Shown: piece by piece, positions 11,843-22,288 of the stretch
Layout: each line of letters starts with the position of its first letter
How positions within the stretch are numbered: the stretch's first letter is position 1
NCBI GenBank assembly: GCA_964017195.1
Contig: OZ024896.1
Location: 31,283,430-31,347,429 of the forward strand
From: Siderastrea radians
Taxonomy: Eukaryota; Cnidaria; Anthozoa; Scleractinia; Rhizangiidae
Length of the DNA stretch: 64,000 nucleotides
Direction of reading: 5' to 3'
Notes under the pieces: model-generated
Told to the model about the DNA's origin: nothing
The model's input: the letters and a program-made list of their open reading frames with translations, nothing else
The model's database searches: none
Made by a program: the position numbers and the translations under genes

Positions 11843-13158
11843 AACTGTTTTGAAAACAGCTTTATCTTTTACTCAGCAATACCCTTGGAATGCAAAACAA
11901 AATCCTGCTAAAACCCCAATCGGACCAAAATTGGGAGATAGAGCAATCATCGGGCTAGTAGGCCATAGGCTGGAAAGTCAAACTGACTCTAGAACAAAAC
12001 AGCTGCATAAAAATTTCAAATTAAATCTAACACCTACTGTTCTGAAATTTTTATCAATATTAAAGTACTGTTTCTTCTGTGCAATGAACTAAAAACGAGT
12101 CTACAGGTTTTATTTCCTGTTACCTGACGTTCTAAGAAAAAAAAAAGTTTTTTTAAATCGAATGAAGGAAAACTGGCTAATTTTTGAAGTTCATTGCACA
12201 GTCATGTCATTTATGTACATGTTAGAGTTGGTTTGATACTTTTCTAAAACCGTGCATTAGTGAGTTATTGCTGTTACCGTGAACATCACTTTTTCTAACT
12301 TAAGACGCTAGTTAAACATTAACTATTGTGACATGTGACCTGAAAAGACTCATATTGATGTTAGGGCGTGAAGCCCTATAAAGTGATGGTAAAAGTTTCC
12401 CAGAAAGTTCTGTTCTAAAAAAATTCATCTTTTAGGGTACCATTCCACCTTAAGATACCAATTTAATACATCATTATAAATATACCCTATTAACCCACAT
12501 TATTTTAGAGCTTGCTGAAATGCCATCGCTGGAAAAAAAAAACTATTTTTAAAACGCTCTGTTCTGCAATGAGGCAATGAGATGTGATCGGCGTGACGCA
12601 AATTACGGCCATGCACCTCAGTTGTGACGCAACGGGACGTTTGAAAACAGGCGTGAGGTGGGGTAGCAGGCGTTAATAAAGGTTCTGGAGCAAATGCTCT
12701 GCCCTATACTAACACTGTACATATTCCTGATACCCTTTTCATCCACGTAAAGAAGGTGGATATCCTTTAGCATTCTGGTGTGAAAGCATTAATTGCTGAC
12801 GCATTTTTTATTTCATCAAAAAACAACTGACCCCATTTCAATAAATTGCTTGAACTATTTTTCGCTAGACAACGAGCTCTCTTTTCAACAAAATCAAATG
12901 AACTATGACTGTATCTGTAAACTGGACCCACACATGGCCTTATTTAGAAACCAGTTATTTCACTTTTTCACTCCCACATCAAACAATACAAAATGAACTA
13001 TTTTTAATTAATATTGTAAAACAAACAACACCAACGTAATAAAAGCTACCTTGACTAAAAGAGAGAGAGCACCTAACAGATCGTTCACGGCATGTTTTGT
13101 GTGCTTTGTAGCCTGCACGCAAAGTCTCTCGTATTAAGAGAATTCTGTGCATAATGGC
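11843..13158. other. anonymous AT-rich sequence
   Basis: Only short frames with no recognisable homology. No RNA gene or clear repeat. Confidence 0.4.
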
Positions 13159-13159
13159 C

Positions 13160-14680
13160 CAGGGCTCGAGACTAACGGTAGCCAACTAGTCAAAGACTAG
13201 TAGAAATTCCGTTTTGGCTAGTAAGTTCTGCGCTTTCACTAGCCACTTTGGTTAGTGAAAATTTCAAAGCACTAAACCACCGGATGGACACCAAAGCAAA
13301 CATTGCTTCTGATGATCGGATCCCAATGCAAATCGAGTGAGCAGAAACTAAAACTTATTCCGTAGAAGGATATCATAATGTTCGTATGATACTTGTTTTG
13401 TCCTCTCAAAGTTCTTCCCTACTCATTCTTGTCTCAGATGGCAACGTTTTCTCCGTCATTTCTACATTCGAACGAAATTAGCCGTCTTCAGAACGTTTCA
13501 CAATACGTTTCCTTGAAAGGTCCATTTGTGCGTTCATATGATATTTGTCTACACGTTAGTAGGTTCACACAATTCTTTAGTCTTCTGTTATCGACTTTTT
13601 TCCATTAATTGCTACGTTCGTACAATAGTTTCTCTTCCCAGCGTTTCTCTCTACGTAACGTCTTCACAAAGTTTCTCCGTACGTAAGTAGGTTCGTCAAT
13701 TTATTAGTCTTGCCTTCTCAATGTTTCTTTGTACGTTGACACGTTCGCACGACATCGTTCTGCTCTTCCTAAGGTTTTCCCTGTGTTAGTAAATTCGTAC
13801 GATAGGTCGACACTGCTTAGCGTTTCTCTGTACGTTAGTACGTTTATGCGGAATTAATCATGTCTTCTCAACGTTTATCCGTACGTTAGTGCAATTTTAG
13901 TTGTCTTGTTTACGTTTCTCCGTAAGTTATTGTCCCACTGTAATAGTTCCATTTGCCCGTTCGGCGTTCTTCCGTACGTCACACACGTTCTTACGGAATT
14001 AGTTTTGTCTCCGAAAGTTAGTAGTTGCGTATTTTATTAGTCTCTGTATCTTGGTACGTTGGCAGCGTTTCTCCCTACTGCAGTGCATTTGCAACCAACG
14101 TGTTTGATATGACTTCTCAACGTTTCTCCGTACCTTAATTTAAGTTCGAACCTTATTAGTTTAGCCTTAGTTTTTTCTGCTCAATGTTTCTCCGCACTTA
14201 AATACGCTTATAATTTACTAGTCTCTCTTGTAGACGTTTTTCCGTACCTGAGTTGAGTGCTGTATCAGTCTTGTGTTTTTGACGTTTCCCCGTACCTTAC
14301 AACGTTCGTACAATGTTTGTCTTGTCTTCCCAACCTTTTTTCCGTACGATGACATGCTCATATAAGGTTAACTGTTCGAGTCATTCGTCGGAAAAGAGAG
14401 GCGTGAACTACATCGCGCTTGGGAATTTGCCCTGACGGCAAATAGAACTTTGAATTCCGCGTGTGAGGATCTTTCACCACTGGAAAGAATAGTCAACATT
14501 GAAGTTCTTCACTCTTGAGATTTAACAGAGAGGCACGTTTACAAAAAAATTAGACATATTGAACACAGTATGAGATTATGCAAAAAAGTCTGGCTAGTGA
14601 AAATTTATTTTGGCAAGTGAAATCAAACCTCTCACTAGCCCCACTTGACTACTAAGCTGAAAAGTTTGTCTCGAGCCCTG
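13160..14680. mobile_element. TIR element filled by a degenerate minisatellite
   Basis: Bounded by matching inverted ends (CAGGGCTCGAGAC at 13160; its complement ends at 14680), extended inward by inverted copies of GGCTAGTGAAA.TT-type sequence and ACTAGTC/GACTA motifs. Between about 13390 and 14370 lies a degenerate array of roughly 60 bp units built on ACGTTTCTCCGTACGTTAGT followed by TTCGTAC and TTAGTCTTG; I count about 15 units. CAGGG ends suggest a hAT-like non-autonomous element. The flanks (GCATAATGGC and GCATAGGC) resemble each other but give no clean target duplication. Confidence 0.7.
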
Positions 14681-14888
14681 GCATAGGCTATGAATCTGGA
14701 GAATTGTTGGAGATAATTGCAAACCTAAGTCTGCTTGCTTAAGTTTACAATTAATCACCGTCTCTCTTACATAAGGAAAATCGTCGTCATCACCACCATC
14801 ATCTTTTAGCTCATGTTTTGATCACAGACTATTCTGCAGCGTGTGGTAGCCTACGCATGGTAGTCTGGTTAAGAGAATTCTTTACGAC

Positions 14889-15126
14889 AAGTGAAATGGC
14901 GACTTGGATGTGAATGAAACGGAATGAAATAACGCTCTCAAGTCGAATACTCAGAAAAAATTCTGAGTTTTCCCAACGGGAGTCGAACCCATGACCTTCC
15001 AGGTGCCGGCACCTGGAAGGTCATGGGTTCGACTCCCGTTGGGAGGACTCAGAATTTTTTTCTGAGTATTCGACTTGAGAGCGTTATTTCATTCTTTTCA
15101 TTTACATCCAAGTCGCCATTTCACTT
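14889..15126. repeat. palindrome of two head-to-head SINE 3' parts
   Basis: Two 119 bp arms meet at 15007/15008 with no spacer. Each arm contains the 3' half of a tRNA-like sequence (B box GGTTCGACTCC), then a hairpin (ACTCAGAA/TTCTGAGT around a T run) and a tail ending near GTCGCCATTTCACTT. The left arm is on the minus strand and the right arm on the plus strand. The arms differ at a few sites only. Neither arm has the A box, so neither is a complete SINE. Confidence 0.88.
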
Positions 15127-15230
15127 ATCATAAATCCATTTCTCACTTTATTGTGGACATATTTGAGCCTGCAGAATGGTAGGACATGTGTTGCATTTGA
15201 ACCTAGTTGTACGGCCTCCCTCCCCACGAG

Positions 15231-15335
15231 TCCCCCATAGCTCAGTGGTTAGAGCATCCACCGGCACCTGGAAGGTTATGGGTTCGACTCCCGTTGGGAG
15301 GACTCAGTTTTTTTTCTGAGTATTCCACTTGAGAC
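15231..15335 (+). repeat. tRNA-derived SINE of the same family
   Basis: The head has a pol III A box (TAGCTCAGTGGTTAGAGC, from 15238) and B box (GGTTCGACTCC at 15281). It is followed by ACTCAG-T8-CTGAGT and the tail TATTCCACTTGAGA, as in the palindrome just upstream. The acceptor stem does not pair well (TCCCCCA against TGGGAGG), so this is a SINE head and not a functional tRNA gene. Confidence 0.85.
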
Positions 15336-15411
15336 AATTCTTTACGCAGATTTCATCTGGATGTATTGTTGGGGATGACTACAAAACGTAATTCTCTTAC
15401 ATGAAGAAAAA

Positions 15412-15535
15412 CTGTCACCATTGCCTCCATTGCCGTCGTCATCGTCATCATCTTCACCAAAATCGTCAACATCACCGTCACCACCACCACCACCACCATT
15501 ATCATCATCATCATCATCATCATCATTATCCTCAT
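15412..15535. repeat. CAT/CAC triplet-rich microsatellite
   Basis: Imperfect CAT, CAC and CGT triplets, with an uninterrupted CAC run then a CAT run near 15478-15527. The poly-Asp and poly-Met frames on the minus strand arise from it. Confidence 0.93.
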
Positions 15536-15689
15536 TCAATTTTTTGATATCAATGATAACGCAAGTTTAAAACATTATTAACGATTGAAGAAAAAGCCAG
15601 GCCAGATGAATGATCAAAGACAACAATGTATGTTTCGGAAACAAAATTAGCCTGCATATAGTGTAGTTGGTCGTGGCTTAAAGCCGGTG

Positions 15690-16346
15690 CCTTTTTTTGA
15701 GTGCGCATACGTTCTGTGCATCTCGGGATGGTCCGAGAAAATCGGGTCTCTTAAGGACGGTACCTACTAATACAAAGGTAATTGGCGCGGTTTATGACTC
15801 TGTAGTCCATGGGCCAGGCCACTGAGTTCTTACCACCTCGAGGGACAAATTGTGAGTGGTATCATTTTAAAGCTTGGGCGAAGGTGTTTCAATATTTGAA
15901 TGATAGCAATCGCACAGGAGTAGCTTTAAGGTATAATTTTCAATGCTTTTTTTTCCAAAATGGCGCCCAAACGTGAGAACGAGGCTTAAAACAAATCATA
16001 TATTTAAATTCGTTTATCGATATTCCTTTGCACCCTTTCCTTAAATAATAAGTACATGGAGGAAAAACAGATCTTCGCAAGGGTTGTTTGGAATAAAAAA
16101 AGAAACGTGGGGGTAACTACACATTTTCAGGGATAATTGAGCTTAAATTTGGCAAGAAAATGCCATAAATTGTTATGCATATTAAAGCTTTTTAGGCTGC
16201 TTAAATTATCTCTGAAAAATACGTGGTTACCCACAATTTTCTTTAGGATTCCAAAAGGCCTTGCTAAGATCTGCTTTTCCCGCAAAGTCATAAACCGAAC
16301 AAAAATACCTCTGTATTAGGAGATCTAGACATCGTCCTTAAACGCT
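15690..16346. mobile_element. MITE, copy 1 (related copy at 51756)
   Basis: Inverted ends resemble TTAAGGACGRTRCCTACTAA followed by TACARAGGTA: the left end is at about 15748 and the complement lies near 16310-16343. A nested inverted pair (GTAACTACACATTTTCAG, complement near 16210-16235) lies inside. The same sequence, including CGTTCTGKGCATCTYGGGAT upstream, recurs at 51756-52130. Insertion limits are approximate. Confidence 0.75.
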
Positions 16347-16865
16347 CCTTTTCGCAGCTCCACCATTTTACCCGGCGATATCATTTAACGAATATCAACA
16401 TAATCAACTAAACGATAATCCGTGTTACTGTTGAGTGCTTAGCTACCTGGCCTCTGAAGGGGTGGAAGTTACGTTAGGGTGACTTTGTGTTTGACACAAA
16501 CCTCCCAGCTTTTCATCACGTTGTTCTCTGGCTAACAAGTTTCTTATCAGCATCATCATCATCATCTAGATACAAGCAGGCTCCCTTCCACTCAAAAGCC
16601 AGCACACTTAGCACACAACTGTATGATAAAAATTCCGAAGCCTGTCCCATTGGACTCGGCCTACGGCCTTGTCTGATTTGACAGTCAGAGCGACTTAGTT
16701 TCCAAAAAGAGCTCTTATTTGCTTCGAGTTCTGATTGTTGGCGCTTGGTGCATTTGGCCCAAGTGACAATTTTGGTGTTTGTTTGGGTTTTACGGCGCTT
16801 TGCAGTAAAACACCGCTCTCTAAGCAAACAAATTTAACAGCTATATTCACTTTACTGTGTTGCAG
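16347..16865 (+). promoter_or_regulatory. upstream region and 5'UTR splice acceptor of sulfotransferase gene 1
   Basis: No clear TATA box. The strongest signal is a 3' splice site ending at 16865 (TTTACTGTGTTGCAG), 24 bases before the ATG at 16890. A non-coding first exon therefore lies upstream, but I cannot place it. An ATC microsatellite lies near 16551-16566. Confidence 0.55.
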
Positions 16866-16889
16866 AATTTGGCATCAGTTCAACAAAAG

Positions 16890-18098
16890 ATGGCCCACAT
16901 TCGCATCAATTTACGAACGCTATTCGTAGTGGTCATTGCTGCCGCAGCCTTTTCATTAGCTGTCCTGATGTATGGCAGTCATCATCAAAAGATAATAGCA
17001 CACAGCTACGAACGCACTGACACTTCACAACTACTAACCACTCTCGTCCCAACAACCAAAAGTTCATCGCTTGAGGAGCTACCTTTTGACGAAGACAAAG
17101 ATTTGCAATTCGATTCTGGGTCAACATTCAAATCGCCGACAGAATCCTCGGATTCTTCCAAACGCCGACGAAGTTTGTTAATCTTCGGGGCTGATCGCTC
17201 AGGGACGACATTTCTCAGCCGAATGTTTAGCGAAGATCCCAACGTATTCATGATCTACGAGCCACTCTGGGTCACAAAGAGATGGAGAAAAGCTCAGCCG
17301 AGCGAGGACTGGTCACAAAGTGAACTGGAAGTGATAAATGGCATTTTAAGCTGTAATTTTGCAGATTTTCCGATGGCTACGAAATTTCTGGCGCACACAT
17401 CGACAAACTGGGCGGCAGCTCCATTCAAAAACCCGTTCCAGAGTCCAAACTTTTGCAACGTTTCAGTAACGGGTAAAAGGTCGTGCCCAGATTTCTCGTT
17501 AGTGCCAAATTTCGCCGCAGAAGTCTGTGCCTCAAGATACAAACACAGTGTGACCAAAATTGCTCAGGTTCGCGTGCCGGACAAAACTTTATCGAGTATC
17601 GTACCACAGGTATTCCAAGAAAATCCAAATACGGATATCAAGGTTCTTCAGGTACTCCGAGATCCGCGCGGAAGCCTGGACTCTAGAATTAAGCTTGGGT
17701 GGATGCCCAAACACACTGCGCCTGCATTTGCTTACCACGTGCGATATCCGTGCATGAAAACAGCAGAGAACGTGAAGTACGGGAGAAGCCTGCCAAAAAA
17801 GTACCAAGATAGGTACATGGAGGTGTATTACCGTGATATAGCCATGTTTCCAGTGAAAACGGCGCTAAAAATTTACAAGTTTGCCGGTTTTGAGATGTCA
17901 GAAGATTTGGTTAAGTGGATTGTCTTCAACACGAGCCCGAGCGAGGAGGCGCTTGCCAGGGAGTCAGGGAAGACGTTTTCCTCCGTTCGCAATTCCACTG
18001 CTAATGTTGAAAAATGGCGGACTGCTCCAGAGGAACAAAACCGAATAATTGAAAGGGAATGCAGCGAACTAATGCAGCTGATCGGGATTGAAAAGTAA
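16890..18098 (+). CDS. carbohydrate sulfotransferase (CHST1/3/4/5/6-like), paralogue 1
   Basis: A 402-residue type II Golgi membrane enzyme predicted to transfer sulfate from PAPS to the 6-O position of a sugar such as GlcNAc, Gal or GalNAc in a glycan chain. A short basic N-terminus is followed by one membrane segment (about residues 11-31) and a Ser/Thr-rich stem. The 5'-phosphosulfate-binding loop is F-G-A-D-R-S-G-T-T at 99-107; the 3'-phosphate-binding motif is L-R-D-P-R-G-S-L-D-S-R at 256-266. Length is normal for the family. I chose the ATG at 16890: the frame is open 33 bases further up, but only from GTG, and a splice acceptor ends at 16865. The coding part is one exon. Paralogue 2 lies 12.7 kb downstream on the same strand. 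Sugar specificity cannot be read from the sequence. Confidence 0.93.
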   Translation: MAHIRINLRTLFVVVIAAAAFSLAVLMYGSHHQKIIAHSYERTDTSQLLTTLVPTTKSSSLEELPFDEDKDLQFDSGSTFKSPTESSDSSKRRRSLLIFGADRSGTTFLSRMFSEDPNVFMIYEPLWVTKRWRKAQPSEDWSQSELEVINGILSCNFADFPMATKFLAHTSTNWAAAPFKNPFQSPNFCNVSVTGKRSCPDFSLVPNFAAEVCASRYKHSVTKIAQVRVPDKTLSSIVPQVFQENPNTDIKVLQVLRDPRGSLDSRIKLGWMPKHTAPAFAYHVRYPCMKTAENVKYGRSLPKKYQDRYMEVYYRDIAMFPVKTALKIYKFAGFEMSEDLVKWIVFNTSPSEEALARESGKTFSSVRNSTANVEKWRTAPEEQNRIIERECSELMQLIGIEK

Positions 18099-18231
18099 AT
18101 AACTGACTTAGGGACTCTGCCTAACTGAACAAACACCGAGATAACCAAGCAAATTCCATGCAAGTTTCATTGCGTATTTCCCTCCGTCTGATCAGCCGAA
18201 TTGCTACCCTTTTCTTTCAATTCAATAACTC

Positions 18232-18401
18232 AGGGGCGGCAAATGGCAAATTCAAGAACTTTGGTCGATTGCACCTTGCAAAAGAATTGGAGTCTCCAGA
18301 TGGCTTCGTGAAAAAAGTCGAGACTGCGAGAACCGAAAAAAATGACTAGAATTTTGCGAAAGGTGTAGTTTTTAAAAGACAATTTGCCACCGCTGTAGCT
18401 G
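18232..18401. mobile_element. possible short hAT-like MITE
   Basis: The left end CAGGGGCGGCAAATGGCAAA and the right end, read in complement (CAGCGGTGGCAAATTG), are similar inverted repeats about 170 bp apart. The flanking 8 bases do not match, so this is weak. Confidence 0.4.
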
Positions 18402-18414
18402 TTAGTTTCAAAAG

Positions 18415-19150
18415 ATATGCCTAGATGTTCATCATCAGAGAGGTAAACTCTGTCGGAAAAAATCAAATGCCCCGAGCGGGATTCGAACCCACGACACCCC
18501 GATCTCATGGAAGGTGCTCTAACCACTGAGCTACCGAGGCAACCACAGTGGAGTGAGTCGAATATTTGCTACAAAGGAAACATTGATTACCAGACATTTG
18601 CTCCCAGGCCTCTTCAGACTGGGAATTACTTCTGGGGGTCGTCGAGACGCATGCTCATCGGACCCAGATGTTATAGACCATTACAAATGTACGTAATACG
18701 GCATATTTCGAACAAATGTTCATCATCAGAGAGGTAAACTCTGATATGCCTATCTATATATTAACAGAACAAATGTCGGAAAAAATCAAATGCCCCGTTC
18801 GAAATATGCCGTATTACGTACATTTGTAATGGTCTATAACATCTGGGTCCGATGAGCATGCGTCTCGACGACCCCCAGAAGTAATTCCCAGTCTGAAGAG
18901 GCCTGGGAGCAAATGTCTGGTAATCAATGTTTCCTTTGTAGCAAATATTCGACTCACTCCACTGTGGTTGCCCCGGTAGCTCAGTGGTTAGAGCACCTTC
19001 CATGAGATCGGGGTGTCGTGGGTTCGAATCCCGCTCGGGGCATTTGATTTTTTCCGACATTTGTTCTGTTAATATATAGATAGGCATATCAGAGTTTACC
19101 TCTCTGATGATGAACATTTGTTCGAAATATGCCGTATTACGTACATATGC
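18415..19150. repeat. inverted cluster of tRNA-derived SINE-like units
   Basis: A minus-strand unit (about 18425-18713) and a plus-strand unit (about 18797-19147) stand head to head; the space between holds a separate minus-strand tail fragment (about 18714-18797). Each full unit has, in order, TTCGAAATATGCCGTATTAC, about 150 bp of unique sequence, a tRNA-like head (18469-18541 minus; 18970-19042 plus) with A box TAGCTCAGTGGTTAGAGC and B box GGTTCGAATCC, and a tail with GAGGTAAACTCT. The plus unit starts and ends with the same CGAAATATGCCGTATTACGT phrase, so it is a terminal repeat or a long target duplication. The head folds partly like a tRNA, but its position inside a repeat argues against a real tRNA gene. 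Confidence 0.85.
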
Positions 19151-19363
19151 CTTGATGTTTTAAATGATATTTGTTCAATTCTTGGCTAGCCGCCGATTTA
19201 ATAGGACGTTTTTCAACATATTTCCTTACTACGTTTTATACAGCAATGTATGAAACAAAGTTTTGGAATTAAACAATAGAATAGCAGCTTTAAGCTTATA
19301 AAATACTTTTAAGGCTAAAACTTTAACTGTGAGGCCAAATCTGACGGGCGAAATGAAAAAGAA

Positions 19364-19402
19364 AATCCCCTACATTTCTCTGATGTGTATGTAGGGGATT
19401 TT
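19364..19402. repeat. perfect 13 bp-arm hairpin
   Basis: AAAATCCCCTACA and its complement around a 13 base loop. It may be the inner end of a decayed MITE; no function can be assigned. Confidence 0.75.
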
Positions 19403-19469
19403 TCGACACAAAGTAATGCAGTTATTGTAGGCCTACTGTTATCTTAAGCTTTTCCGTACACACCTGATT

Positions 19470-19745
19470 GAAAAAACGTTGTCTGGTAAAAAGTATGAAC
19501 CATGAAGGATGTGACATAATGGCATTCTGGGAAGACAGCACAACGAGCTTGTTGCTTCGTTCCGTTTATTGATATTCAAGGTATTTTTTTGCTCATGGAG
19601 AGATTTCGGAGTATACCTATCAGTTTTATTTTTCCGTGCCATTATGATGTGCACAGTGTCTGAGAATCAAAGAAGGTTCTTCCCGCTTCCCAGAAAACCA
19701 TTGGGTCGTATAGTTCATGGTTTATGATTTTTACCCAACAAAGTT
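19470..19745. repeat. imperfect inverted repeat, MITE-like
   Basis: TGGTAAAAAGTATGAACCATG (19492 on) is matched in complement by CATGGTTTATGATTTTTACCC (about 19715), with further inverted similarity inside (CATTCTGGGAAG against CTTCCCAGAA). Related sequence is visible near 36330-36390, so it is dispersed. Confidence 0.6.
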
Positions 19746-19950
19746 CTTTCAATCAGATGTATACGTAACTCAAAACACAAAACTCTTTCTTCACGGCGAG
19801 AACTTTTGAACTTGACGTGATATCCACAGTAGTTTCCTTAAAAGGCAAAAAGCAGAGTTATTTGCTGATAACCTATGTACGTGAATAACGCTAGCAATTC
19901 AATAACCATCTAAATAAAAATTTATTTACTAGGCAAAGGGTACAATAAAC

Positions 19951-19960
19951 GTTGTTGTTG

Positions 19961-20040
<80 letters not shown>

Positions 20041-20070
20041 GTTGTTGTTGTTGTTGTTTTTGTTGTTGTT
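19951..20070. repeat. compound ATTG / GTT microsatellite
   Basis: A GTT run, then about 18 units of ATTG, then a GTT run again. The poly-(INQS) frame on the minus strand is produced by it. Confidence 0.97.
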
Positions 20071-20573
20071 GAAAATGTCTTGGTCGACAGGGCTGGAAAA
20101 CGCTTAAACTGGTTAGCGGTGCTAAACGCAGGCTTTCTCAAAATGGCAGCTTTTTCCACAGGATTTTCCAGTTAGAAAAACAGAGTTGGTGATAAAGCTC
20201 GGCGTTAGATGTTTGAGATTTTCCTTTGCGTTCTTAGACGTCTGGGATACTTTTCTTTCTAGATTTAGTTGGGGACAATCTACCTTTAGACGATAACAGG
20301 GGATAGGCCCTAAGCGCCAGTGCGAAAACCTGGTAGCAAGTTTTTAGTGTGAATTAAGGAACCTGCACATTGCGCAAACACGGTCAGCCAGTGAGACGTC
20401 TGGAACAGATAAACAGCGAGGTCTGGACCGACTGAGAAGGCCGTTGGAAATTCATCGGAGCTTTCAATTCATAGGGTTTCCCAAGGTTACTTGGTTCTAG
20501 GCCTTTTGTTCAAATTGACGGCGTTGGCTACACACCTCGCTCAAGCCTGTCACCGAATCGCGGGCTCCTGTAG

Positions 20574-21321
20574 CAATGATCTCCGATCGACAGAGCTGAA
20601 TAACAATTGCGCATGTCAAAAGCGCGCGCCAAGGAAAACTGGGGATTACAATACAAAACCATAGCAACAATGGCGGACTTTTTAAAAATTTTGACACCAC
20701 AAAGATTTTCACCTTCAATAAGAGTTTTCTTGCAAACGTAAGTTTCAGACTTCTGCAAAGCCTTCGTCTGTTGTCGAGACAAATTATATCTTTTGTACAC
20801 CGAGGTTATTTTTCTGAACCAGGTGAAAACGTGTCTCAAAAACACCAGTCCGCGAAAATGCAGCGAGATTCTTACCATTCTTAGAGTACACCTCGTCATC
20901 TTGCCTTTACATTCTTCTCCTGACCGGGCCTTTTTACACAGGAGCAGGTGTGGTGACCGGAAGTTTCCCTCCACGTTGTATAAAAGCAACACAGTGCAAA
21001 GTCACTGCATTTTCGCGGACTGGAGTTTTTGAGAGACGTTTTCATCTGATGTTCTGAAAAATAACCTCGGTGTGCAAAAGATATTAAATTTGTCTCGATA
21101 ACAGATGAAGGCTTTGCAGAAGTCTGAAACTTTAGTTTGCAACAAAACTCTTATCGAAGGTGAGAATCTTCGCGGTGTCAAAACTTTTAAAAAGACCGCC
21201 ATCTTGTTGTTATGTTGTTGCTATTGTTGCTATGGTTTGTCTCGTCGTCCCCAGTTTTCCTTAGCGCGCGCTTTTGACATGCGCAGTTGTTATTAAGCTC
21301 TGTCTCTCCGATCTTGATTAT
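20574..21321. mobile_element. foldback element, arms about 290 bp
   Basis: The arm at about 20574-20862 is repeated in inverted orientation at about 21004-21321 around a loop of about 140 bp. Matching phrases include GCGCGCGC near GTCAAAAG, AAAACTGGGGA, CAAAGCCTTC, CCGAGGTTATTTTTC and GCGAAAATGCAG. The arms have drifted by many substitutions and small indels. No transposase frame. Target duplication not clear. Confidence 0.8.
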
Positions 21322-22288
21322 TGATTTCTAAATTGAGGTAAGGACTGGTGTGAAAACATATGAGTCTAAACACGGACGCTGAAAGACTTTCAGCCATTTA
21401 TCCCTTTCATCGGCTCACACAAAAAATACCAAAAAATAGTCTTCCTTTGCGAGTAGCATGCACGGATACAAATACGCGTCTGGAGCATCGGTAATCAAAT
21501 CCAGCCGAGATGAAATAAAGTAGTCCTCATTACTCACTATTGCTGTTGTTCCATCATTTTCTTACTCGGGTAACGCTTAGTACTAAATTAATGTGTTCAC
21601 TTCAGAACTAATACTTACACTTCAGAATTAATTTCCTGATTTATTTCCATTTTGCATCAGCAAAATATAAGCAGAGCAGTGATGCAAAAAATGTAAACAA
21701 TTAATGCCGCACAGACAAAGGAGGCAAAGCAACAGATCAAACAAAGAACAAAATAAAATTGAATTGTCTCTGTGGGATGTTGAGTCGGTGAACCCAAAAT
21801 GACAAGCATGAATAACGATGGTGAAAAAAGTCCCTTAAGTAAAGTACGTGCAATTTATCATCACTGGTGACCTATGACTGCCAAAAAATTTTAATAACAA
21901 AACATACACCGCAAACGAAATTGCAACGCACACCCCGACAACGCACACCCCGACAAGAATAGTGAAGAATGGCTTCTTCCCGACGTTACCAATCGAACCA
22001 AATCGAACGTTCGATTAATCGAATCCAATCGAAACCAATCGAACTCAATCATGTGATTCATGTAATCATGGGTTCGATTGGGTTCGGTAATCGAACACAA
22101 TCGAACTCTCACAAAAAATTGCAGCAATCGAACGAAATCGAACGTTGATTAGGTTCGATTGCGTTCGATTGAGTTCGACCGGAAGGCAATCACAAAAAAT
22201 GATCGACGTTGGATGAAAAACGAACGCTGTTGTCAACTCTATTATTGCTATTTAAAATTGCTTTTCTCACAAATGTGGCGGCTTCTTT

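Noticed and set aside
15231..15302. tRNA gene candidate
   Set aside because: A and B boxes are present but acceptor and anticodon stems pair poorly, and the same sequence recurs as a repeat with a SINE tail.
17294..17557. Minus-strand frame inside the sulfotransferase
   Set aside because: Shadow of the real gene; the plus frame has family motifs.
18970..19042. tRNA gene candidate
   Set aside because: It folds partly like a tRNA, but lies within a repeated unit present in inverted copies; treated as a SINE head.
18507..19117. Repeated 70-residue peptide encoded on both strands
   Set aside because: It is the translation of the two inverted SINE-like units, including the tRNA-like head, and not a protein gene.
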